DNA of 64,000 bases from Symmachiella dynata (lineage in GTDB: Bacteria > Planctomycetota > Planctomycetia > Planctomycetales > Planctomycetaceae). How positions within the stretch are numbered: position 1 is the first letter of the stretch; every line of letters starts with the position of its first letter. Shown one piece after another: positions 16,838-25,598 of this stretch. Where the stretch lies: assembly GCF_007747995.1 (NCBI RefSeq), contig NZ_CP036276.1, forward strand, positions 6,500,001 through 6,564,000, given 5' to 3'. Made by a program: the position numbers and the translations under genes. The notes under the pieces are model-generated. The model was not told the DNA's origin. It made no database searches and saw only the letters and a list, made by a program, of their open reading frames with translations.

Positions 16838-18688
16838 ATGTCCGTCGAGTTCAAAAAGATTGACGATGACCAACTGCAGCGGATGGCGGCCGAGCCAATT
16901 CGACCGTTATTTGCCGTCTTGGACCACGCACGGGCCATGGTCCCCTGGGTGGTCTTGTTGGCCTGTTTGCCGGCGCTGATTGCGGTGATGCACCGTCCGT
17001 TGACCGACACAAATGCGGCATGGGGGCTGAAGGCGCTCAAACTCTCCTCCGCACCGACCGTCAGCGCATTTGTCGCTCCCGGTTCGAACGACGATTCAAT
17101 CCCTTATCGTTGGCAACCGCCGTTGATCAGTTGGTTGGCTGCGTGGGCGACCAATCTGTTTGGGCCGTGGACACCCTCGGCCTTGATACTGGCTCCCTTT
17201 GTCGCGAACGCTTGTTTTTTAGGCGCGGTCTATGCGCTGGCATTTCGCATCGGCGATGCCAAACTCGGATTATTAACCGTCGGCTTGGCGGCATTTCATG
17301 TCAATATCCTCACCAACACACAAACCGTCTCGCCGATCCCGGTGGGACTCTTTTTTGCCGTGCTGACCATCTGGGCTTTCGTGGGACATCTCCACAAATC
17401 AAAAACAACGCTCTCCGCTAATTTGTTGATCGGAGGAATTGCGCTGGGGTTTTGTTTGTTGTCCGGCGGCATACTGGCGATTGTCGTCGTCATCACGTTA
17501 GCCTTGCATGCGATCTTATTAAAACGTCCGCTGCGTCGCGCTGCCGACCTGCCTCCTGTACCTCGCAGCCAAACCGTCAACCGCGCTCCTACCTTGCGCT
17601 CTCTGAGCGTAATGTCACTCACTGCTTTTGCCGTGGGAGGCTGGTGGGAATTGATGATGGGGTATTCGCAAGGACAGCCGTTTTGGCGCGCCTGGATCAC
17701 GGGCGACGCGGGGTATACGACTGCCTTAAAATCGGTTGCCAAAAATTCAGCGTTCATTCTCCCAAGAGATGCCAGCGAACTCATGCTCGTTTTGGCGGGA
17801 CCGATATTGTACGGCTTATGGATGGCGGTCCGTGAAATCCAAATTGGTGAAAAGCCCAAACGTTGTCGTGACCTGCAACTGTTGATTGTCTGGACCATTG
17901 TCGCCGGAGTTTGCTGGCAACTGGCCCGCACCAATCAATTCACTGCCGCCTCTGGAGAGATGATGTGGCAGGGGTTCCTGCTCGTGCCGCTGCTGACGCT
18001 CGGCGCTGGGGGGATACTGAGGATCTTGGACGGGCGCGCCTCAACTTGGTCCGTGGCCCTCGTCGGCTTAATCACCGCCGCGAACCTGGTTTGGCACGCG
18101 CCGGCGCATTTGGCGAAGACAGGATTGATCACGATGTTCATCATGATTGTCCTGATCGGTGTATTGGCATTGATCGCCTCATTTCGCACCGAAATTCGAT
18201 CGGCTTCTCCCTATGAGCGTCGTGAATCGCGACTGCTGATATCAGCATTTGTGGTCATGCTGGTGATTGGGCATTGCCTTTCCGGATTCACAGCAGTCCC
18301 CCGTGCCGGTGCTGCGGACGACGAGTTGAGGCGCTTGTCCCATGCCCTGTCAAAACTTGAACAACCGGTCACACAATTCACGATCGTTTCGGCCGACCCC
18401 AGCGACGCTGCGCCGATTCAACTCGAATATCTGGCGCGAGCCACATGGCCCACGGCACAGGGAAATGTCTTCACCAACTGGAACGACGTGCCCAATTGGA
18501 CTGACGTCGGCGTGGCAAAGAAAGACATCCCCATCACCAAGCAAACGCCGGCGCATGTCTATTTCTTATGGCAAACCCCGCTGATTCCGTTTGCCGCCGC
18601 GGGAGCCCACAGTGACATCATGCGCTTTCAGGAATACTACCAACAGCGTCAGATTTCTGTGTTGGTTCGTCCTGCAACCGGCAATTGA
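16838..18688 (+). CDS. Multi-pass membrane protein, PMT/ArnT-like glycosyltransferase family
   Basis: About 616 residues from the ATG at 16838; a GTG frame upstream to 16757 gives no sensible extra sequence. After a short cytoplasmic N-terminus come about 11 hydrophobic helices, starting with VPWVVLLACLPALIAVM. The first extracytoplasmic loop (PLTDTNAAWGLKALKL ... YRWQPPLISWLAAWATNLFG) has the layout of GT-C family PMT_2/ArnT proteins, including the PPL..WL segment. Such enzymes move sugars from polyprenyl carriers onto acceptors outside the cytoplasmic membrane. The C-terminal about 130 residues are soluble. The acidic catalytic pair of ArnT is only partly evident, so activity is uncertain. 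Confidence 0.72.
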   Translation: MSVEFKKIDDDQLQRMAAEPIRPLFAVLDHARAMVPWVVLLACLPALIAVMHRPLTDTNAAWGLKALKLSSAPTVSAFVAPGSNDDSIPYRWQPPLISWLAAWATNLFGPWTPSALILAPFVANACFLGAVYALAFRIGDAKLGLLTVGLAAFHVNILTNTQTVSPIPVGLFFAVLTIWAFVGHLHKSKTTLSANLLIGGIALGFCLLSGGILAIVVVITLALHAILLKRPLRRAADLPPVPRSQTVNRAPTLRSLSVMSLTAFAVGGWWELMMGYSQGQPFWRAWITGDAGYTTALKSVAKNSAFILPRDASELMLVLAGPILYGLWMAVREIQIGEKPKRCRDLQLLIVWTIVAGVCWQLARTNQFTAASGEMMWQGFLLVPLLTLGAGGILRILDGRASTWSVALVGLITAANLVWHAPAHLAKTGLITMFIMIVLIGVLALIASFRTEIRSASPYERRESRLLISAFVVMLVIGHCLSGFTAVPRAGAADDELRRLSHALSKLEQPVTQFTIVSADPSDAAPIQLEYLARATWPTAQGNVFTNWNDVPNWTDVGVAKKDIPITKQTPAHVYFLWQTPLIPFAAAGAHSDIMRFQEYYQQRQISVLVRPATGN

Positions 18689-19328
18689 TTTCAGAAAATC
18701 TGCATCTTAAAAAGCTGTCCACGCCACAATGTCGGTCAGCAAGTTGCCTCTCAAATCCCGCCTGCCACTTGCCCACAAGCGTTTTCTGCTTATCTCAATC
18801 GCGAACCTGTTATGGCTTAAAAAAAATCTGATCCAGGTCGCGATTTCCTTCACTATCCGGCTTGACGCGTTTTCGGGAAATCCATATTGTTCCGCCTCGT
18901 TTGGAGCGGAGCACAAGGATGTGCCCGACGAAAGCAGAAACGAAGACGTCAGCAAGGATGCGGACGGTTTCTGTTTTCCTCCAGACGGGAAATCACTTCT
19001 CAGTTCATTCCTACAAACATCGCGGCTCACCTCAGTTTCAATTCCGACTGCAGTTGTCAAAACTCAGCGACAACTGAACACGGCACACCCAATCAAAAGG
19101 CAGTTGAAACATACTAGCGGACAATTGAATATCCGGAGCCAATCGCCCCGGAAGTGGCTGGAGTCTTTCGCCCCCCTGGGACCCGCTGCTTCCGGGCATT
19201 TTTTTTTGCGCCTGGTCTCATAGGGTTTCAAAAACGCTTGGAACGCTGGTACGCAAGGAAATCTGCTAGCGAATTCGCCGCACATCCTTCCCACACAACC
19301 ACAGTATCAGTGGCATGTTCTAAGGTAC
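18689..19328. other. 640-base region without a supportable gene
   Basis: Open frames here (for example 18729-19223 on the plus strand) have unnatural composition, no domain and no ribosome binding site. The only structure seen is CCCGGAAG (19147-19154) pairing with CTTCCGGG (19189-19196), followed by a 9-T run at 19199-19207. This would be a plus-strand terminator with an unusually long 34-base loop, about 460 bases after the nearest plus-strand gene. The stretch may hold decayed sequence or an unrecognised RNA. Confidence 0.4.
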
Positions 19329-20018
19329 CTATTTGACGGTCACTGGGCGAGAAAAGCTATTGGCAACACCCGGTGCATTGACAGGCGGCTTGGGAAAAAT
19401 CCCTGCGGCGATGCCGCCGCCCAATTCCTCAAGTCGCCATCGGTCTTCGGGATCCTCGGTGTCGCGGGCTACCGACGTAATCGCATTCATCAGTCCGAAC
19501 ATTGATGGTAGCCCTTCTGCGAAGACTTGTTCGAGAATCAAACGGGCGATGTCTCCAGACGGACCGCCCGGGAAACTCGAAATCATTGGCAACAATGTGA
19601 GTGCGAGGTTGATTTCGACATGGAGCGTCGAACGGATCTCCTTCACGGAATTTGTAAAAGACTTCTCTTGAGAACATGCCGTAATGGCTTCGCTAATAGT
19701 TGAACTTAATTCCTCCGACGTTTCGTCGATTGATCGCTCAAGTCGATAACTGCACAACGAATGCGCCATGACGGCGCCGTTGCTGCAAACTTCGCGGAGG
19801 ACGTAAGGAAACACGCAAATTTCATCCAACGTCGCCTTTAATGCCACACCGCCTTGCAAGCGGTCTTGAGGCTGGACGTCCTCGAATCGCGGAAATACGG
19901 ATCGTTGGAAAAGTCGCAGTCCGTCGTCAAACGTATCGGTGATCCGTCCCGATTGTGACTCAATTTCTTCGACGAACAGATCGCTGATTTCCGACGTTGT
20001 GAGACAGGAACTAGACAT
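19329..20018 (-). CDS. Hypothetical protein with a VCSNGA motif
   Basis: 229 residues from the ATG at 20018; the frame extends to 20132, but the extension is basic and unstructured, so MSSSCLTTSEISDLF is the likelier start. No signal peptide or membrane helix is visible. The middle contains LREVCSNGAVMAHSL, faintly like the vC.NG motif of DUF932 (phage/plasmid-type) proteins; the resemblance is too weak to assign. Flanks are intergenic regions of 640 and 311 bases, so it is a single-gene unit. It could be lineage-specific or recently acquired. Function unknown. Confidence 0.55.
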   Translation of the reverse strand: MSSSCLTTSEISDLFVEEIESQSGRITDTFDDGLRLFQRSVFPRFEDVQPQDRLQGGVALKATLDEICVFPYVLREVCSNGAVMAHSLCSYRLERSIDETSEELSSTISEAITACSQEKSFTNSVKEIRSTLHVEINLALTLLPMISSFPGGPSGDIARLILEQVFAEGLPSMFGLMNAITSVARDTEDPEDRWRLEELGGGIAAGIFPKPPVNAPGVANSFSRPVTVK

Positions 20019-20329
20019 GGTTGCGCGTCTCCAAATCGACAAGAGGGAGTAGAAGCTGGACGCATATCGATGGATCGCTACTGACAGAGTGCAGTCCACC
20101 GTCAGAACAGATACAGCATCCCGCGCTCTCATGGGGAATTCAAGATGGATATCCTTGTTTTGAGAGTCGTGCCACCCAGAGTATTCTCAGGTGACACTTT
20201 CGCGCTGACTGATCGACCGAAAGCAGCTCGATAGCTCGAATCAATGACGTGATGTCACATCCACGCGGAATCTCAAGCGGTCGCGGCAGCGTATGAACTG
20301 GGCATGATTCGGAGTTTTGAATTCAAACC
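20019..20329. other. Intergenic stretch of about 310 bases
   Basis: It lies between the hypothetical gene start at 20018 and the 3' end of the PIG-L gene at 20330, both on the minus strand. A near-palindrome TGACGTGATGTCA occurs at about 20244-20256. No gene, terminator or repeat is supportable. It should contain the promoter of the 229-residue protein. Confidence 0.4.
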
Positions 20330-21163
20330 CTAGCCTTGGTCCGATAGCCATCCGAACAATCGTTGCCGCGCCGCCTCGTCAAACGTGCCCGCGTATTCGC
20401 TGATCTCGTAAACCTCAGCATACTCAATCGCGCGGCCGCGCTGCTCGCCGTACGCGGCAAGCAATTCATCGCGATACCGGTCCGCCATTGGCCGTAGATG
20501 CTCGCGGTACCAATCGGACAGCCACTGCAATCGTTCGGCCAGATCGTCACTCAACTGGTCGCTGATTCCCAAATTGTAAGGCAGCCAATCGAAGACCTGC
20601 GACTTATGGCAAGCCAGCATTGCCACGATTATTTCGACCTGTTCCCCGACATCAATCACAATATCGCCGGTCAGCGGATTCGGTTTGGTGAACCGGTCGG
20701 GCATGTAGGCGACAATCGGATCGTGTCGCAGCGCAGGCACCTCCGGCACAACGTGCGGAACGGTGACCATATAAGACGCGTCCTGCACGGCTTGGCCCAC
20801 GGCGCGGTGATCGGGGTGATAATCATTCACGCGATGCGTGAGCACCAGATCGGGTGCGAATTGGCGAATCTGGGCAATGATCTTTCGCCGCACATCGAGT
20901 GTAGGCTGTAACGAGCCGTCGGGAAATTCCCAAACGTCATACGTAGCACCAATCACGCTTCCAGCGGCAGCGGCTTCTTGCTTGCGCAAAGCAGCCAATT
21001 CATCGGGCGGAATGGTCTGATGCCCGGAGCGGCCATCGGTCACCGACACAATTTTGACATCATGACCAGCAGCGCAATACCGCGCCACCAAACCCCCGGC
21101 ATGCCATTCAGCATCATCGGGATGCGCGCCGAGAATCAACAATTTCAGTGGTGCATTTTTCAT
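20330..21163 (-). CDS. PIG-L/LmbE family N-acetyl-sugar deacetylase
   Basis: 277 residues from the ATG at 21163 (the longer frame to 21280 crosses a repeat and is rejected). The zinc-binding motif AHPDDAEWHAGG is at residues 13-24 and the second metal region HRVNDYHPDHRAVGQAV near residue 100. These are the PIG-L/LmbE signatures seen in BshB and MshB, which remove acetyl groups from N-acetylglucosaminyl conjugates. Length and motif spacing fit a BshB1-like protein, but no bshA or bshC is nearby, so bacillithiol synthesis is not claimed. Cytoplasmic, monocistronic. The promoter region carries copy A of a 121-bp repeat. Confidence 0.88.
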   Translation of the reverse strand: MKNAPLKLLILGAHPDDAEWHAGGLVARYCAAGHDVKIVSVTDGRSGHQTIPPDELAALRKQEAAAAGSVIGATYDVWEFPDGSLQPTLDVRRKIIAQIRQFAPDLVLTHRVNDYHPDHRAVGQAVQDASYMVTVPHVVPEVPALRHDPIVAYMPDRFTKPNPLTGDIVIDVGEQVEIIVAMLACHKSQVFDWLPYNLGISDQLSDDLAERLQWLSDWYREHLRPMADRYRDELLAAYGEQRGRAIEYAEVYEISEYAGTFDEAARQRLFGWLSDQG

Positions 21164-21235
21164 AGTCGATGCATCATCGCGCAGCGCATCGCAAAAATCA
21201 ATACGGGTACAATCAACGAATACCCCACACCAAAA

Positions 21236-21356
21236 GGGTGGCCGCGATAGCTCCGCTATCGGGGCGGGCAAAGCCCGCAAGAAGCCGCAATTGACGCGCT
21301 CCTAAACGAGAGCAGTCTGATTAGCAGAGACCACTAATACTGCTGCGTCTTGTGCC
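21236..21356 (+). repeat. Copy A of a 121-bp intergenic repeat
   Basis: This segment aligns without gaps to 54935-55055 (my count: 94 of 121 identical). It holds two hairpins: GATAGC-tcc-GCTATC (21246-21260) and GCGGGC-aaa-GCCCGC (21264-21278). It lies between the 3' end of the YHS-like protein gene and the 5' end of the PIG-L gene, both on the minus strand; the partner copy has the same relative setting. No coding potential is evident. Confidence 0.75.
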
Positions 21357-21434
21357 GTCGGCAATCCTTGCCGCACAACGAACGATCGGCGGATGCCAAC
21401 TTCAATTCCTTGAAGCGTGACGCAGCTTACCCGA

Positions 21435-22205
21435 TTAAGAATTCTTCTTCGCCGCCGCAGCCTTCTTGGCCCGTTTCTTTTCCAACCGTTTTTTGGCATC
21501 GGCGATAATCCCTTCGGGATCATCCAAAAATGCTTCGCGGCAACCGCTGCAGCACAGGTAATACGTCTTGCCTTTGTAGTCGATCGTGCTGGTTCCCTTA
21601 CCGCCGGTCACGATACACTCAGGTGATCCGCCACCGACCTCGGCAAGTTTCGTCCCCGCGCGCGTGTAGCCCACCTCGGCGACGCGACCAAAGCGTTTCT
21701 GCTTCGCGCCTCGTTTTTGGAAGAGCACCAACGTCCGTTTTTCATTCAGTCGCGTTACGGTGATCCGATACACAGTCCCGTCGGCGTCCGCAGGCGACTG
21801 GAGCACGAGTTTGTCGTCTTCTACTTGCCCGGCATAATTGCGTTTGGCCTCATCAGGCAGTACTGCTTCGAGAGAATAAGTCTTCGTCTCGGGATCATAG
21901 GTGAGCTTGGCTGTCTTGAGTTGGTTGCCTTTTTCGACAACGTACCGCAAAGCGGGCTGGTCCGATTTGAGTTGCCAGACCCATTCGGCTTGCTCCAGCC
22001 AGGCACCACGGTTCGACCCCCGTCGGACTTGTCCCACACCGCGCCAGCCACCGATCAGCGAATTGAATTCCTCCAACGCCGCACGGGCAGCCGCGCGATC
22101 TTCAGCCGACATTTTGGCGGGCTGTTGCTCAGCCTCAGCTGCAACCATCCCGGCGAACAAGAGACTGGTTAGCAACAACAACACAGCAGAGATACGAATC
22201 CGCAT
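21435..22205 (-). CDS. Secreted protein with C-terminal YHS/TRASH-like metal-binding segment
   Basis: 256 residues from the ATG at 22205, starting with a signal peptide (RISAVLLLLTSLLFAGMVAAEA). The middle part (residues 45-190) is beta-rich with a repeated strand pattern (LRYVVEKGNQLKTAKLTYDPETKTYSL). Near residue 200 comes a cysteine-rich segment, PECIVTGGKGTSTIDYKGKTYYLCCSGCREAF, which has the C...Y..CC..C..F layout of YHS/TRASH-like domains that bind heavy metals. The C-terminal tail is very Lys/Ala-rich. Outside the cytoplasm, a metal-sensing or metal-binding role is plausible but unproven. Confidence 0.7.
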   Translation of the reverse strand: MRIRISAVLLLLTSLLFAGMVAAEAEQQPAKMSAEDRAAARAALEEFNSLIGGWRGVGQVRRGSNRGAWLEQAEWVWQLKSDQPALRYVVEKGNQLKTAKLTYDPETKTYSLEAVLPDEAKRNYAGQVEDDKLVLQSPADADGTVYRITVTRLNEKRTLVLFQKRGAKQKRFGRVAEVGYTRAGTKLAEVGGGSPECIVTGGKGTSTIDYKGKTYYLCCSGCREAFLDDPEGIIADAKKRLEKKRAKKAAAAKKNS

Positions 22206-22430
22206 AGCAGACACTCTCCTCAAGCACCGGGAGCACAAGGCAGAAAATCACAATCGCGGACTGGGGAAGCCCGCCTCTGCTCTATTGAACACCACCGACC
22301 ATGAAAAGTCCTGGTCAAAAGGTGGTTTTTCCCGCTCTGCTGCGTAGAAACAGTGGGAATTGTCGCGTTTTTCCAACCGTTGCCGCAATTTTCGCCAGAT
22401 CGTCGCGCCGATTCTGCTCGACAATGGGTC

Positions 22431-23126
22431 TTAGGACGGTTCCGTTTCGCGAAAGCGATAGCCCACGCCGCGGACGGTTTCCACCAAGTCGGCATAGGTG
22501 CCCAATTTTTGCCGCAGCGAACGGATATGCACGTCGATCGTCCGCTCCAGCGACAAAGCATCTTCCCCGCGGCAGGCTTCCATCAGGTCGGACCGTTTGA
22601 ACGGTCGTCCCGGTTTGCGGACCAGCGTCCACAACAAATCGAATTCCGTGGGAGTCAGGTCCAACACATCGCCACCGGCCAACGCGCGGTGATTCAGCCG
22701 ATCAACTTCGATACCGTGCTTGGAGACGAGTTCTTTACTCGGCTCGCCAGACTTGGACCGCCGCAATAACGCCTTGACCCGTTGAATCAGTGGCTTGAGT
22801 TTAAAAGGTTTGGTGACGTAATCGTCCGCTCCCATGCGGAAGCCGACGATTTCGTCCACCTCTTCGCTCTTGGCTGTGAGCATCAAGACCGGGATGTCGC
22901 TCGTACGAGAATCACCCCGCAATTGCCGACAAACTTCCAGCCCTTCCATCACAGGCAACATGACATCCAGAATAATAATATCCGGATGATGCGCCCGCGC
23001 CTGATTCAAGCCGTCCATGCCGTCGGTCGCCGACAACACTTCAAAGCCTTCGTTTTCGAAGTTATACGTGAGGACGTCAACCAGTGACTTCTCATCCTCA
23101 ATGATCAAAACTCGTTGGTCCGACAT
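22431..23126 (-). CDS. OmpR/PhoB-type response regulator
   Basis: 231 residues from the ATG at 23126. The receiver domain (1-120) has the acidic pair at E10/D11, phosphoacceptor Asp54 (IIILDVMLP), Thr84 and Lys106 (VTKPF). A winged-helix DNA-binding domain follows (about 135-230), including RTIDVHIRSLRQKLG and VETVRGVGYRF. This is a cytoplasmic transcription factor activated by phosphorylation. No histidine kinase gene is adjacent: downstream is the YHS-like gene and upstream, 45 bases away, DUF1080. Partner and regulon are unknown. Confidence 0.93.
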   Translation of the reverse strand: MSDQRVLIIEDEKSLVDVLTYNFENEGFEVLSATDGMDGLNQARAHHPDIIILDVMLPVMEGLEVCRQLRGDSRTSDIPVLMLTAKSEEVDEIVGFRMGADDYVTKPFKLKPLIQRVKALLRRSKSGEPSKELVSKHGIEVDRLNHRALAGGDVLDLTPTEFDLLWTLVRKPGRPFKRSDLMEACRGEDALSLERTIDVHIRSLRQKLGTYADLVETVRGVGYRFRETEPS

Positions 23127-23170
23127 TGTGCTCTGACAACGTCCTCGTTCTGCGACTTGTGATAGTTGAG

Positions 23171-24148
23171 TTATTTTTCCACCACCCAAAAGTTGCGAAA
23201 CCGCACCGGATCGCCATGGTTTTGCAAATACAGGCTACCGGGAAGTTTCTCGTCATTTTGACCGCCGCCCGGAGTTGTGTGCGGCAATTTCAATTTGTCG
23301 TGAATCACCACCCCGTTTTGTCGTACCGTGACGATGGCCGGGGTGACTTTCTTACCTTCGGAATCGAACTTGGCGGCTTGAAAATCGACGTCGTATGTCT
23401 GCCACGACAAGGGCGGCAAACACATATTCACCTTCGGCTCTTGGATCTGATAAAAGCCGCCGCACTCGTTGTTCTTTCCTTCCAATCCGAACGAATCGAG
23501 AATCTGACATTCGTATTGATCGTTCAAATACATCCCGCTGTTCCCGCGACCTTGCCCCCGTGCTTCGGGCATGTACGGTGAACGGAATTCGAGGTGTAAT
23601 GTGTAATTGTTAAATTTTTGTTTAGAACGGACGGGAACCCCCAATAATTTTCCGTCCTCAATTTTCCCTTCGGCCAATGCGTCAACATTTGTGCCGTCAA
23701 ACAACACAATCGCCCCCTCAGGCGGCTTCAGCCCCATGGTGGGGGAGCTGCGCTGGATTTTTCGCAGTTCAAATTTCACTGCATCTTCGGCGATCCCGGC
23801 AAAAATGCCGTCCTTGATCGCGCCGTTGAAATTCAACCCCGTAAACTCGACGATATCGTCGTTCGTTTCTCCCTTGAGGTGAATTTTGGGCTGTCTGGGA
23901 TCCCAACCGGAACCTGGCAAACCATTTCCAAAGACCACCGCATCAAATTTCCCATCACCCCGTGCAATGACTTGCACGCCGACTTTGGTGTCCTTGCCGA
24001 TTTTGCCTTCGTATTCCCCTTGAACCTTAAAATCGGGCCCAGCTTTCTCGCCGTCAAGATAGGCCGGACCTTTATCCGCCGCTTCGGCTGCAGTCATGGA
24101 AATCGCCATCACAAAAAGGAGGGAAAGGATTGCGGTCAATCGAGGCAT
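23171..24148 (-). CDS. Secreted DUF1080 (3-keto-disaccharide hydrolase-type) protein
   Basis: 325 residues; ATG at 24148 follows GGAGAATATC, a good ribosome binding site. A signal peptide (LTAILSLLFVMAISMTAAEA) precedes an about 100-residue beta-rich N-terminal region and then a DUF1080 concanavalin-like domain (about 140-325): IVLFDGTNVDAL, FNNYTLHLEFRSPYMP, GNSGMYLNDQYECQILDSFG, ending GSLYLQNHGDPVRFRNFWV. Characterised members include 3-keto-glycoside hydrolases; planctomycetes carry many. It probably acts in the periplasm or outside the cell on sugars. A second DUF1080 gene is at 60168. Confidence 0.9.
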   Translation of the reverse strand: MPRLTAILSLLFVMAISMTAAEAADKGPAYLDGEKAGPDFKVQGEYEGKIGKDTKVGVQVIARGDGKFDAVVFGNGLPGSGWDPRQPKIHLKGETNDDIVEFTGLNFNGAIKDGIFAGIAEDAVKFELRKIQRSSPTMGLKPPEGAIVLFDGTNVDALAEGKIEDGKLLGVPVRSKQKFNNYTLHLEFRSPYMPEARGQGRGNSGMYLNDQYECQILDSFGLEGKNNECGGFYQIQEPKVNMCLPPLSWQTYDVDFQAAKFDSEGKKVTPAIVTVRQNGVVIHDKLKLPHTTPGGGQNDEKLPGSLYLQNHGDPVRFRNFWVVEK

Positions 24149-24353
24149 GATATTCTCCGGAGGAACGGTGGGGGGGAATGAGTATCCGCAGTCGCGCAGT
24201 CAAACACAGCAGCGATGAAAATCTATGACTAATAGGGTAACCGTTCCCCGCCGGATGATCCACCGAACGAGAAAGGCAGATCGGGTCGGCTGTGCGGACC
24301 GAAACCAATGCAGTTCGTCCATGCTTAGGTCATGCCAGAAAGACCGACTCGTT

Positions 24354-25496
24354 CTAAAACACACCTGTGCCATCTCCTTGATCGACGCGCTCCATCCCCT
24401 CTGGTGGTTGATCCCAGATTCCCTGTCCAGGCAACCCAGGCCGATCATCCCATTCCTTGCCGTCCGTAAATTCCATGAGTGGCCGTTTGGCTATGAGATC
24501 CTGAATCGCTTTCAATACTGCATCTCGGCGGTTTTCGGGGACGAGTATCAAAAATGGCTCTCCGTTCTTCATTCGCCATTCGATCGTTTCTGTTGGATCC
24601 GTAGATGCATGTGCCCGTGGGCGACCGATCACGATCTCGGTCAATGTTGGAATTCGTCCCAGCGAGCTAATCACTTCGGGGTCGGCATCGAACGCATCGA
24701 TGCGGATCCGCTCTAACGACGTCGATGCCTGGAGCGCACACAGGTCGTCGTGGGAAATGCGCGTTCCCAGCAGGTCCAGTCGTCGCAACCCTTTCATTTT
24801 TGCCAACTCCTGCCCACTGCCTTTGCTCATCTCAACGTTCGAGGCATAGAGAGTCTCTACTGTTGACATGCGGGCCAACTCGCGGAAAGAGCTTTCGTCG
24901 AGTTCGCAAAACGAAAGGTTCAGAAGCTCAGTGCTGATTCCGGATAAGGACCCATTCGGCAGGTCAGTTAGGCTCGAATGGCTGAAGTTTAATTTGCGAA
25001 GTTGGCGAAATCCTCCTATGGCCGTCAGACCGTGGATGTTGATTTCGCATCCGCTGACGTCAAGGTTTTCTAATTGTTCATTGACGGCGAAAAGCCCTGC
25101 GTCTGAAATCTCGCGTCCAGATAGTTTCAGTGTTCGCATCCGTTCCTTGGAAGCCAAGTGCCTCAGGTCGTCATCCTGGATAGTCACAACGCCCACGTCC
25201 AAGAATTCAAGCTGCGTGAGCAAATCAATACACCGCCAGTCCTCATCGCTCAATTCGTCTTGCAAGAGCGACAGCCCGACGATCGGTTTTGACTTGTCCT
25301 CGAACAATTGAAAATCCCCGTCATTGCGTTTCACATAGAGAAGATTTCCTTGCTGATCCAAGTGGTCAATCGCGGCGCTCAACGCAGCGGCATGATCTCT
25401 AGCAGGTTTTTGCTGCGTGTAGAAAAGTACCCCAGCCCCCGCTACGAATAACGCCCCGAGGACGAGAGACCAAGCCTGATTTTTGTACGCGGCCAT
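24354..25496 (-). CDS. Leucine-rich-repeat protein with N-terminal membrane anchor
   Basis: 380 residues from the ATG at 25496. The N-terminus holds one hydrophobic helix (WSLVLGALFVAGAGVLFYT) and no cleavage signal, so it is probably membrane-tethered with the repeats outside. Residues about 75-280 are about nine irregular LRRs of about 24 residues (LEFLDVGVVTIQDDDL, MRTLKLSGREISDAGL, LENLDVSGCEINIHGL, LRRLDLLGTRISHDDL). The C-terminus is Pro/Gly-rich. Base composition seems slightly lower in GC than its neighbours. LRR proteins mediate protein binding; no partner is suggested by the context. Confidence 0.8.
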   Translation of the reverse strand: MAAYKNQAWSLVLGALFVAGAGVLFYTQQKPARDHAAALSAAIDHLDQQGNLLYVKRNDGDFQLFEDKSKPIVGLSLLQDELSDEDWRCIDLLTQLEFLDVGVVTIQDDDLRHLASKERMRTLKLSGREISDAGLFAVNEQLENLDVSGCEINIHGLTAIGGFRQLRKLNFSHSSLTDLPNGSLSGISTELLNLSFCELDESSFRELARMSTVETLYASNVEMSKGSGQELAKMKGLRRLDLLGTRISHDDLCALQASTSLERIRIDAFDADPEVISSLGRIPTLTEIVIGRPRAHASTDPTETIEWRMKNGEPFLILVPENRRDAVLKAIQDLIAKRPLMEFTDGKEWDDRPGLPGQGIWDQPPEGMERVDQGDGTGVF

Positions 25497-25598
25497 GGCG
25501 ATATCCTAAACGATGATAGAGCGACCATTCGGCAGGATAGCATGCATGCCGGTTATCGCAGACGCCCTAGCGCGGTTTACGCCAGTCAATACAACTTA

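Noticed and set aside
18729-19223. A 164-codon plus-strand frame in the gene-poor region
   Set aside because: No ribosome binding site, no domain and an unnatural mixture of residues; it contains no conserved-looking segment.
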